A stretch of DNA of 64,000 nucleotides from Streptomyces cellulosae. Lineage in GTDB: Bacteria; Actinomycetota; Actinomycetes; Streptomycetales; Streptomycetaceae. This document shows, piece after piece, positions 1 through 6,958 of the stretch. The notes beneath the pieces are model-generated. The model made no database searches. It saw only the letters and a list, made by a program, of their open reading frames with translations, and was not told the DNA's origin. Each line of letters begins with the position of its first letter. Position 1 is the first letter of the stretch. The position numbers and the translations under genes are program-made. Location: the NCBI RefSeq assembly GCF_000721105.1, contig NZ_JOEV01000041.1, forward strand, positions 1-64,000, read 5' to 3'.

Positions 1-21
1 CCCCCCCGGCCCCCACCCCCG

Positions 22-1164
22 TCAGCTCCCCCCGCCACCCCCGCCCGGCGGCGGCCCCGTGCTCGCCCGCACCACCAGCCGGGTGGGCACGATCGTCGTC
101 CCCCGCTCCGGCCCGTCCTGCCGCATCTTGCGCAGCACCGCCTCCACGCAGAGCCGTCCCACCTCGGCGAAGTCCTGGTGGAGGGTGGTGAGCGGTGGCA
201 GGAAGGAGCTCGCCTCGGCGATGTCGTCGAAGCCGATGACGCTGACGTCCTCGGGCACCCGCCGGCCGCGTTCGTGCAGGGCGCGCAGCAGACCCAGGGC
301 CATCTGGTCGTTGGCCGCGAAGACGGCGGTACAGTCCGGTTCGGTGGCGAGTTCGAGGCCGACGCGGTAGCCGGACTCGGCCGACCAGTCGCCCCGTACG
401 AGGCGCGGCGCGAGGCGGCCGGCCTCGGCGAGGGCCGCGCGCCAGGCGTGGGCGCGGCGCTGCGCGGCGAAGGAGCCCTCGGGCCCGCCCAGATGCCATA
501 CGGTCCGGTGGCCCAGGCCGAGGAGATGGTGGACGGCGGCACGGCTGCCGCCGGCCTGGTCGGTGTCCACGACGGTGTAGCGGTCACCGGCGTCGGAGTC
601 GACCACCACCACCTGGACGTGCGGCGGGAGCGTGACCGTCGCCGCGTCCAGCAGGTGGACCTCCATGATGACGATCACCGCGTCGACCGCGAGTTCCTCC
701 AGCCGGCTGAAGGCCCCCCGCACCTCGTCCTGGGTGGGTACCGCGACCGGGAGCAGCGTCACCGCGTATCCCTCGTGCGCCGCCGAGTTGGCGATCGCCT
801 CCAGCGTGCGCACGTTGCCGGTGGTGGACAGCGAGAAGGTGATCACGCCGATGGTGCGGAACTCGCCGCGCTTGAGTGCGCGGGCCGCGCTGTTGGGCCG
901 GTAGCCGAGCTCCTTCATCGCCGCGAGCACCTGGCGGCGGGTCTCCTCGTTCACACCGGCGTAACCGTTGGACACCCGGGACACCGTCTGTGAGGAGACA
1001 CCCGCCAGCCGTGCCACGTCCGCCATGGAGGCGCTGGCCCGTCCGCCGCCCCGGATGCGGCCGCGGGCGGCCTTCGGACCGTTGCCGCCCACGTCCACGG
1101 GCCCGGCCGCCGCTTCCGCGGCCGGGCCGGGCACGTTCGCCGGCGTTCTGCCAGATGTGTCCAC
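22..1164 (-). CDS. LacI-family transcriptional repressor of the adjacent galactan cluster
   Basis: A 380-residue LacI/GalR repressor. An N-terminal helix-turn-helix lies near residues 47-70 (MADVARLAGVSSQTVSRV), after an unusual Ala/Gly/Pro-rich extension of about 45 residues. The hinge and a periplasmic-binding-protein-like effector domain follow, including the typical VPEDVSVIGFDD stretch. I start it at GTG 1164 because GAGGAGG (1174-1180) sits 9 bases upstream; GTG 1200 in the same frame has no good ribosome site. It is divergent from the ABC importer, and two palindromic operators lie in the shared intergenic region, so it probably represses the importer and glycosidases until a galacto-oligosaccharide binds. 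The family assignment is certain; the ligand is inferred from the neighbours. The C-terminus ends in a Pro/Gly-rich tail. Confidence 0.93.
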   Translation of the reverse strand: MDTSGRTPANVPGPAAEAAAGPVDVGGNGPKAARGRIRGGGRASASMADVARLAGVSSQTVSRVSNGYAGVNEETRRQVLAAMKELGYRPNSAARALKRGEFRTIGVITFSLSTTGNVRTLEAIANSAAHEGYAVTLLPVAVPTQDEVRGAFSRLEELAVDAVIVIMEVHLLDAATVTLPPHVQVVVVDSDAGDRYTVVDTDQAGGSRAAVHHLLGLGHRTVWHLGGPEGSFAAQRRAHAWRAALAEAGRLAPRLVRGDWSAESGYRVGLELATEPDCTAVFAANDQMALGLLRALHERGRRVPEDVSVIGFDDIAEASSFLPPLTTLHQDFAEVGRLCVEAVLRKMRQDGPERGTTIVPTRLVVRASTGPPPGGGGGGS

Positions 1165-1216
1165 TGCCGTCCGCCTCCTCTCCACCACTGCCGAGATCAC
1201 GTTTCACTGAGGGCCC

Positions 1217-1247
1217 TTGACCCCCGTCAACGGCGCAGTGTAGACAT
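1217..1247 (+). promoter_or_regulatory. Candidate sigma-70-type promoter for the ABC importer operon
   Basis: A TTGACC box at 1217-1222 and a TAGACAT box at 1241-1247 are separated by 18 bases. TAGACT-like -10 boxes are usual for vegetative Streptomyces promoters. Transcription would begin near 1253, directly before the first operator, which fits steric repression. This is inferred from sequence only. Confidence 0.55.
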
Positions 1248-1258
1248 GCCGCCATCGG

Positions 1259-1274
1259 ATGTTTACGTAAACAT
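1259..1274. promoter_or_regulatory. Operator O1, 16-bp perfect palindrome
   Basis: ATGTTTACGTAAACAT is a perfect palindrome with a central CG, the usual architecture of LacI-family operators. It lies just after the predicted transcription start of the importer operon. It is almost the same sequence as O2, whose centre is 45 bp downstream. Confidence 0.8.
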
Positions 1275-1303
1275 AACAGCAGACCACCCTTTCGGAGTGG
1301 CAG

Positions 1304-1319
1304 ATGTTTGCGCAAACAT
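1304..1319. promoter_or_regulatory. Operator O2, 16-bp perfect palindrome
   Basis: ATGTTTGCGCAAACAT differs from O1 only at the two positions flanking the central CG, and both changes keep the symmetry. The centre-to-centre distance of 45 bp is close to four helical turns, so two repressor dimers could bind the same face and cooperate. It lies in the 5' leader of the first permease gene. Confidence 0.8.
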
Positions 1320-1396
1320 CCCGCGGTGGGTGTGGCACCGGCGACGGATGTCCGGCCACACCACCGGTTCCAGTACGTGGACGAGCGAGGAACGAC

Positions 1397-2323
1397 ATGA
1401 CGACGCTGCAACCGCCGGTGGCCGCCGAGCCGCGGCCGGCACCACCCCCGGCGCGACGGGACCGCCGCTCCTGGACGGGGTGGGGTTTCATCGGTCCCTT
1501 CGTGGCCGTGTTCGCCCTGGTGTTCCTGGCTCCGATCGCGTACTCGATCTATCTGAGCCTGTACCGCAACCAGCTGATCGGCGGCAACAGCTTCGTCGGC
1601 CTGGACAACTACAAACTGGCCCTGCAGGACGACCAGTTCTGGGCATCGCTCGGGCGGGTGTCGCTGTTCCTGTGCGTGCAGGTGCCGATCATGCTCGGCA
1701 TCGCGCTGCTGGTGGCCCTGGCGCTGGACAGCGGACGGCTCTACGGCAAGAGCTTCTTCCGCATCACGATCTTCCTGCCGTACGCGGTGCCCGCCGTCGT
1801 CGCCACCCTGATGTGGGGCTTCATGTACGGCACGGAGTACGGGCTGGTGGGCGACATCAACCAGGCGTTCGGTGTGACCCTGCCCGACCCCCTCTCGCCC
1901 GACCTGGTGCTGGCGTCGATCGGCAACATCGTCACCTGGGAGTTCGTCGGCTACAACATGCTGATCTTCTACTCGGCGCTGCGCGTCATCCCGCACTCGC
2001 TGTACGAGGCCGCGGAGATCGACGGCGCCGGACAGTTCCGGGTCATCACCGCGATCAAGCTGCCCGCGATCCGGGGCGCCCTCGTGATCGCGACGATCTT
2101 CTCGATCATCGGCAGCTTCCAGCTCTTCAACGAGCCGAACATCCTGCGGAAGCTGGCCCGCAACGCCATCACGACGGACTACACCCCGAACTTCTACACG
2201 TACTCGCTGTCCTTCAACGGCCAGCAGCACAACTACTCCGCGACGGTGGCCATCATCATGGGTCTGATCACGATGGTGATCGCCTATGCCGTGCAGCTGC
2301 GCGGCATGCGCAAGGGAGCGTGA
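1397..2323 (+). CDS. Sugar ABC transporter permease, MalF/LacF type
   Basis: A 308-residue CUT1-family permease, one of the two membrane subunits of an oligosaccharide importer. Six hydrophobic segments are visible, beginning with the helix after WTGWGFIGPF, and the EAA loop signature (YEAAEIDGAGQFRVITAIKLP) that docks on the ATPase is present near residue 205. I start at ATG 1397, with GAGG just upstream; an upstream in-frame start at 1304 would lie inside operator O2. It is followed four bases later by the partner permease. No ATP-binding subunit lies in the cluster, which is usual in Streptomyces, where a shared MsiK-type ATPase serves many CUT1 importers. Confidence 0.93.
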   Translation: MTTLQPPVAAEPRPAPPPARRDRRSWTGWGFIGPFVAVFALVFLAPIAYSIYLSLYRNQLIGGNSFVGLDNYKLALQDDQFWASLGRVSLFLCVQVPIMLGIALLVALALDSGRLYGKSFFRITIFLPYAVPAVVATLMWGFMYGTEYGLVGDINQAFGVTLPDPLSPDLVLASIGNIVTWEFVGYNMLIFYSALRVIPHSLYEAAEIDGAGQFRVITAIKLPAIRGALVIATIFSIIGSFQLFNEPNILRKLARNAITTDYTPNFYTYSLSFNGQQHNYSATVAIIMGLITMVIAYAVQLRGMRKGA

Positions 2324-2327
2324 CCCG

Positions 2328-3275
2328 ATGAGCACCCCTGTCACCACCGCCTCCCCCGCCGCACCCGCCGGGACCGGCGGCCCCGGCAAGAGCGCGCCGC
2401 GGCTGCGGGGCCCGCGCCGGTACTCGGTCAACCGGCCCAAGCGCAGCGTGCTGCTGACGGTCATGATCTCCCTGCTGGTCATCTACACCGTGGTGCCGCT
2501 GATCTGGCTGGCCATCAACGCCACCAAGACCCAGTCGGGTCTGGCCGATTCGTCCGGGCTGTGGTTCGCCCACGACTTCGCCCTGTGGGACAACATCCGG
2601 GACACGTTCACGTACGACGACGGCGTGTTCACGCGCTGGCTGCTGAACACCCTGTTGTACGTCGTGCTGGGCGCCGGCGGGGCCACCCTGCTCGCGGTGC
2701 TGGGCGGCTACGCGCTGGCGAAGTTCGACTTCCCCGGCAAGCGCGGCATCTTCGCGATGGTCATCGGCGCGGTGGCCGTCCCCGGCACCGCCCTCGCGGT
2801 GCCCACCTTCCTGATGTTCAGCAAGATGGGCCTGACCGACACCCCGTGGGCGGTGATCATCCCCTCGCTGGTCTCGCCGTTCGGCCTGTACCTGATGTGG
2901 GTGTTCGCCACCGAGGCCATCCCCACCGAACTCCTCGAGGCGGCCCGCATCGACGGGGCCGGCGAGGCGCGCACCTTCTTCACGGTCTCCCTGCCGCTGC
3001 TCGCCCCCGGCATCGTGACCGTGCTGCTGTTCACCACGGTCGCGACCTGGAACAACTACTTCCTGCCGCTGATCATGCTCAAGGACTCGGACTGGTACCC
3101 CCTGACCCTGGGTCTGAGCGTCTGGAACTCCCAGGCGGAGACGATCGGCGGCCAGGTGATCTACAACCTGGTGATCACCGGTTCGCTGCTGACCATCGTG
3201 CCGCTGATCGCCGCGTTCCTGCTGCTGCAGAAGTACTGGCAGTCGGGGCTCGCGGCCGGAAGCGTCAAGGAGTGA
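2328..3275 (+). CDS. Sugar ABC transporter permease, MalG/LacG type
   Basis: A 315-residue second permease of the same CUT1 importer. After a Pro/Gly-rich cytosolic N-terminus come six membrane segments (first from about residue 42, LLTVMISLLVIYTVVPLIW) and the EAA loop (LLEAARIDGAGEARTFFTVSLPLL, near residue 205). ATG 2328 lies four bases after the previous stop, so the two permeases are almost certainly co-transcribed and translationally linked. The C-terminus ends QSGLAAGSVKE, a common end for this subfamily. Substrate is inferred from the downstream GH42 and GH30 enzymes as beta-galacto-oligosaccharides. Confidence 0.93.
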   Translation: MSTPVTTASPAAPAGTGGPGKSAPRLRGPRRYSVNRPKRSVLLTVMISLLVIYTVVPLIWLAINATKTQSGLADSSGLWFAHDFALWDNIRDTFTYDDGVFTRWLLNTLLYVVLGAGGATLLAVLGGYALAKFDFPGKRGIFAMVIGAVAVPGTALAVPTFLMFSKMGLTDTPWAVIIPSLVSPFGLYLMWVFATEAIPTELLEAARIDGAGEARTFFTVSLPLLAPGIVTVLLFTTVATWNNYFLPLIMLKDSDWYPLTLGLSVWNSQAETIGGQVIYNLVITGSLLTIVPLIAAFLLLQKYWQSGLAAGSVKE

Positions 3276-3364
3276 TCCCCGCGGCCCTCCGGCCGCCCCT
3301 CAGCCCCACGTTGACCCCCACCACCCTCACCCTGTCCCACCCACGAAGAAGTGGAAGCATCTCG

Positions 3365-4699
3365 ATGCGTCGAACGACCGGCCGCCTGCTGCGCGGCCTC
3401 GCCCTCCTCTCCACCCTCGCCCTGGGGGCCACCGCGTGCGGCGGCTCCGACGACGACTCGGGCCAGAAGGCGGTCTCCGCCGGAGACATCCAGACTGCCC
3501 TGAAGAAGGGCGGCACGGTCAACGTCTGGGCCTGGGAGCCCACACTGAAGTCGGTGGCGGCCGACTTCGAGAAGAAGTACCCCAAGGTCAAGATCAACCT
3601 TGTGAGCGAGCGGTCCGGCGACAAGCACTACACCGCCCTGTCGAACGCCATATCGGCCGAGAAGGGCGTGCCCGACGTCGCCCAGGTCGAGTACTTCGCG
3701 CTGGGCCAGTACGCCCTCACCAAGGGCCTCACCGACCTGGCCCCCTTCGGCGCCGACAAGCTCGCGTCCAAGTACAGCCCGGGTCCGTGGAACGCCGTGA
3801 GCGAGGACAAGGCCGTCTACGGCCTGCCGATGGACGCCGGCCCGATGGCGCTGTTCTACAACAAGAAGATCTTCGACAAGTACAAGGTCGCGGTGCCGAC
3901 CACCTGGGACGAGTACGTCGAGGCGGCCCGCAAGCTGCACAAGGCCGACCCCAAGGTCTTCATCGCCGCCGACGCGGGCGACGCGGGTCTGACCACCAGC
4001 CTGCTGTGGCAGGCCGGCGCACGCCCCTACAAGGTCGACGGCACCAACGTGGAGATCAACTTCGCTGACCCGGCTGCCAAGAAGTACACGGACACCTGGC
4101 AGAAGCTGATCGACGGGAAGCTTCTCGCGCCCATCAACGGCTGGACCGACGACTGGTACAAGGGCCTGGGCGACGGCACCCTCGCCACCCTGCCCAGCGG
4201 CGCCTGGATGCCCGCCAACTTCGTCACCGGCGTGCCGCAGGCCAAGGGTGACTGGCGCGCGGCCCCCATGCCGGCCTGGACCAAGGGTGACAAGGCGAGC
4301 ACCGAGAACGGCGGCAGCTCCCTGACCCTGCCGGCGCTGGGCAAGAACAAGGAACTCGCCTACGCCTTCGTCAAGTACGCCAACGCCGAGGACGGCGTGC
4401 AGACCCGCGTCAAGCAGGGCGCCTTCCCGGCGACCACCGCGGACCTTCAGTCCACCGAGTTCCAGAACACCAAGTTCGACTACTTCGGCGGCCAGCAGGC
4501 CAACAAGATCTTCGCCGAGTCCGCCGCCAACGTCGCCGACGACTGGTCGTACCTGCCCTTCCAGCAGTACGCCAACTCGATCTTCAACGACACCGTCGGC
4601 AAGGCCTACATCTCCGGCACCAAGCTGACAGCCGGTCTGAAGGCCTGGCAGGACGCGTCGATCAAGTACGGCAAGGAGCAGGGCTTCACCGTCAAGTAG
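3365..4699 (+). CDS. Extracellular solute-binding lipoprotein of the sugar importer
   Basis: A 444-residue family 1 solute-binding protein. The signal peptide ends in a lipobox, LGATAC, so the mature protein is anchored through Cys near residue 24 on the outer face of the membrane. The body shows the usual motifs of the family: early VNVWAWEPTLKSVAADFEKK, then YGLPMDAGPMALFYNKKIFD near the hinge. ATG 3365 is preceded by a purine-rich GAAGAAGTGGAA stretch. It follows the two permeases by 89 bases. A 12-bp hairpin lies between it and the GH42 gene, probably protecting its messenger 3' end and raising its level relative to the enzymes. Confidence 0.92.
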   Translation: MRRTTGRLLRGLALLSTLALGATACGGSDDDSGQKAVSAGDIQTALKKGGTVNVWAWEPTLKSVAADFEKKYPKVKINLVSERSGDKHYTALSNAISAEKGVPDVAQVEYFALGQYALTKGLTDLAPFGADKLASKYSPGPWNAVSEDKAVYGLPMDAGPMALFYNKKIFDKYKVAVPTTWDEYVEAARKLHKADPKVFIAADAGDAGLTTSLLWQAGARPYKVDGTNVEINFADPAAKKYTDTWQKLIDGKLLAPINGWTDDWYKGLGDGTLATLPSGAWMPANFVTGVPQAKGDWRAAPMPAWTKGDKASTENGGSSLTLPALGKNKELAYAFVKYANAEDGVQTRVKQGAFPATTADLQSTEFQNTKFDYFGGQQANKIFAESAANVADDWSYLPFQQYANSIFNDTVGKAYISGTKLTAGLKAWQDASIKYGKEQGFTVK

Positions 4700-4729
4700 C
4701 GGGACCCAGCAGCACAGCAGCAAGCGCCG

Positions 4730-4756
4730 GGCGGCGCGGTGGATCACCGCGCCGCC
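4730..4756 (+). terminator. Intra-operon hairpin between binding protein and GH42 gene
   Basis: GGCGGCGCGGTG (4730-4741) pairs perfectly with CACCGCGCCGCC (4745-4756) across a 3-base loop. There is no U-tract, and the next gene starts 29 bases later, so it is better read as an mRNA-stabilising or partial-termination element than as a full stop. Confidence 0.6.
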
Positions 4757-4784
4757 CCCGTGTACCACTTTCGGAAGGACCGCC

Positions 4785-6827
4785 ATGATCTCCACCCTCC
4801 ACTCCCGCCCGTGCGGGGCGGACGGTGACCCCGCTCCCCGTCTCGCCTACGGCGCCGACTACAACCCCGAGCAGTGGCCGCGGGACGTGTGGGAGGAGGA
4901 CGTCCGGCTGATGCGGGAGGCCGGCGTCAACGTCGTCTCCGTGGGGATCTTCTCCTGGGCCCGCATCCAGCCGGCGGCGGACCAGTGGGACTTCGGCTGG
5001 CTCGACGAGGTCATGAACCTGCTGCACGAGGGCGGCATCGGGGTCGACCTGGCCACCGCCACCGCCTCCCCGCCGCCCTGGCTGACCACGGCCCACCCGG
5101 AGATCCTGCCGGTCACCGCCAACGGCGAGACACTGTGGCCGGGCGCGCGCCAGCACTGGCGGCCCACCTCGCCCGTCTTCCGCGAGCACGCCCTGCGCCT
5201 GGTCCGCGCGATCGCGAGCCGGTACCGGGACCACCCCGCGCTGGTCGCCTGGCACGTCTCCAACGAGTTGGGCTGCCACAACGTCTACGACTACTCCGAC
5301 GACGCGGCCCGCGCCTTCCGCGGCTGGCTGCGCGCCCGTTACGGCACGCTGGAGGCGCTCAACCACGCCTGGGGAACGGCGTTCTGGTCACAGCGCTACA
5401 GCGACTGGGAGCAGATCCTGCCGCCGCGGCTCGCCGCCTCCCACCCCAACCCGACCCAGCAGCTGGACTTCAAGCGGTTCTCCTCGGACGCGCTGAAGGA
5501 CCACCTGCGCGCGGAGCGGGACATCCTGCGCGAGATCACCCCCGACGTGCCGGTCACGACCAACTTCATGGTGACGCCCGGCACCAAGGGCATGAACTAC
5601 GCGGACTGGGCGGAGGAGATCGACTTCGTCTCCAACGACCACTACGTCCACCCCGGCCCCCAGGACCGCGACGAGCTGTCCTTCTCCGCCAACCTCACCA
5701 GCGGCATCGCGGGCGGCCGACCCTGGTTCCTGATGGAGCACTCCACCAGTGCCGTCAACTGGCAGCCCGTCAACGTCGCCAAACGGCCCGGGGATCTGGC
5801 CCGTGACTCGCTGCTGCACGTGGCGCACGGCGCCGACGCGGTGTGCTTCTTCCAGTGGCGGCAGTCGGCGGCCGGCGCCGAGAAGTACCACTCCGCGATG
5901 GTGCCGCACGCCGGCGCCGACAGCGACCTCTTCCGCGCGGTGACCGACCTCGGCGCCACGCTGAGGACCCTCGCCCCGGTCGCCGGGTCCGAACGGGAGC
6001 CGGCCAGGGTCGGGATCGTCCACGACTGGGAGTCGTGGTGGGCGAGCGAGCAGGACTCGCACCCCACCTCCCTGCTGGACTACCGCCAGGAGGCCCTCGA
6101 CTGGTACTCGGCGCTGCTCCGCCTCGGCATCCGCGCCGACCTGGTGACCACCCGCGCCGACCTGTCCCGCCACCAGGTGCTGATCGCCCCGGTGCTGCAC
6201 ATGGTGCCGGCCGACCTCGCCAAGGACCTCACCCGGTACGCCGAGCAGGGCGGCCACCTGATCACGACCTACTTCTCGGCGGTCGTCGACGAGAACGACC
6301 ACGTCTGGCTCGGCGGCTACCCGGGCGCCCTGCGCGACCTGCTGGGCCTGCGCATCGAGGAGTTCGGGCCGCTGCTCGCCGGGGACACCGTCGAACTGGA
6401 CGACGCGACCACCGGCAGCGTGTGGACCGACCGGATCACGGTCACCGACCCGCGGACACAGGTCCTGGCCCACTACCGCACCGGCGCCCAGGCCGGCCGA
6501 CCGGCCGTCACCCGGCGGGACACGGGCGGTGGTTCGGCGGCCTACGTGTCCACGCGGCTCGGCGTCGAGGGGCTCACCGCCCTGCTGCCGCGCCTGCTCG
6601 GACCGGCCGGAGTGGAGAGCGAACTGCCTGCGGACATCCGGGGCGCGGTCGAGCTGACCGTGCGACGCGGCCCCGACAGCCGGTTCCTGTTCCTGGTCAA
6701 CCGCACGGACAGCGCCGTGCCGGTGACCGGTATTTCCGGCGAGGTCCTCGTCGGTGCCACCGCCGGCGACGGCACCCTCACGCTCGGCCCCAGGGACGTC
6801 GCCGTACTGCGACAGCCCACCGGCTGA
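4785..6827 (+). CDS. Beta-galactosidase, glycoside hydrolase family 42
   Basis: A 680-residue cytosolic GH42 enzyme that removes terminal beta-galactose from imported oligosaccharides. The TIM-barrel begins with AYGADYNPEQWP, the family hallmark. The acid/base Glu is E161 in HVSNELGCH and the nucleophile Glu is E318 in WFLMEHSTSAVNW. A trimerisation domain and a C-terminal beta domain follow, so the length is normal. No signal peptide is present. ATG 4785 has GGAAGG at a good distance. It sits between the binding protein and the secreted GH30 enzyme, implying that the GH30 enzyme releases galacto-oligosaccharides outside, the importer takes them in, and this enzyme trims them. Confidence 0.95.
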   Translation: MISTLHSRPCGADGDPAPRLAYGADYNPEQWPRDVWEEDVRLMREAGVNVVSVGIFSWARIQPAADQWDFGWLDEVMNLLHEGGIGVDLATATASPPPWLTTAHPEILPVTANGETLWPGARQHWRPTSPVFREHALRLVRAIASRYRDHPALVAWHVSNELGCHNVYDYSDDAARAFRGWLRARYGTLEALNHAWGTAFWSQRYSDWEQILPPRLAASHPNPTQQLDFKRFSSDALKDHLRAERDILREITPDVPVTTNFMVTPGTKGMNYADWAEEIDFVSNDHYVHPGPQDRDELSFSANLTSGIAGGRPWFLMEHSTSAVNWQPVNVAKRPGDLARDSLLHVAHGADAVCFFQWRQSAAGAEKYHSAMVPHAGADSDLFRAVTDLGATLRTLAPVAGSEREPARVGIVHDWESWWASEQDSHPTSLLDYRQEALDWYSALLRLGIRADLVTTRADLSRHQVLIAPVLHMVPADLAKDLTRYAEQGGHLITTYFSAVVDENDHVWLGGYPGALRDLLGLRIEEFGPLLAGDTVELDDATTGSVWTDRITVTDPRTQVLAHYRTGAQAGRPAVTRRDTGGGSAAYVSTRLGVEGLTALLPRLLGPAGVESELPADIRGAVELTVRRGPDSRFLFLVNRTDSAVPVTGISGEVLVGATAGDGTLTLGPRDVAVLRQPTG

Positions 6828-6867
6828 CACGCGTCCCAGAAGCACACCGCACCCGCACCCCACGACT

Positions 6868-6924
6868 CCTCGAACGGCACGCGCCGTTCGAGGGCCGTCC
6901 CCTCCCGCTCCTCGGCGGGAGGGG
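6868..6924 (+). terminator. Two tandem hairpins between GH42 and GH30 genes
   Basis: The first stem is CCTCGAACGGC (6868-6878) with GCCGTTCGAGG (6883-6893), 11 bp with a 4-base loop. The second is CCCCTCCCGC (6899-6908) with GCGGGAGGGG (6915-6924), 10 bp. Together they could act as a terminator or attenuator, so the GH30 gene may need its own promoter or depend on readthrough. Confidence 0.6.
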
Positions 6925-6958
6925 CATCACAGCGACCACACTCCAGTTGGGAGCACAG

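Noticed and set aside
1225..1230. TTGACG on the minus strand as the -35 box of the repressor gene
   Set aside because: No acceptable -10 box lies 16-19 bases downstream, so no promoter is claimed for the repressor.
584..2482. Long minus-strand open frame (632 codons) overlapping the repressor and permease genes
   Set aside because: Its translation is Arg/Gly/His/Val-rich shadow of the permease genes, with no motif. High-GC codon bias keeps opposite frames open.
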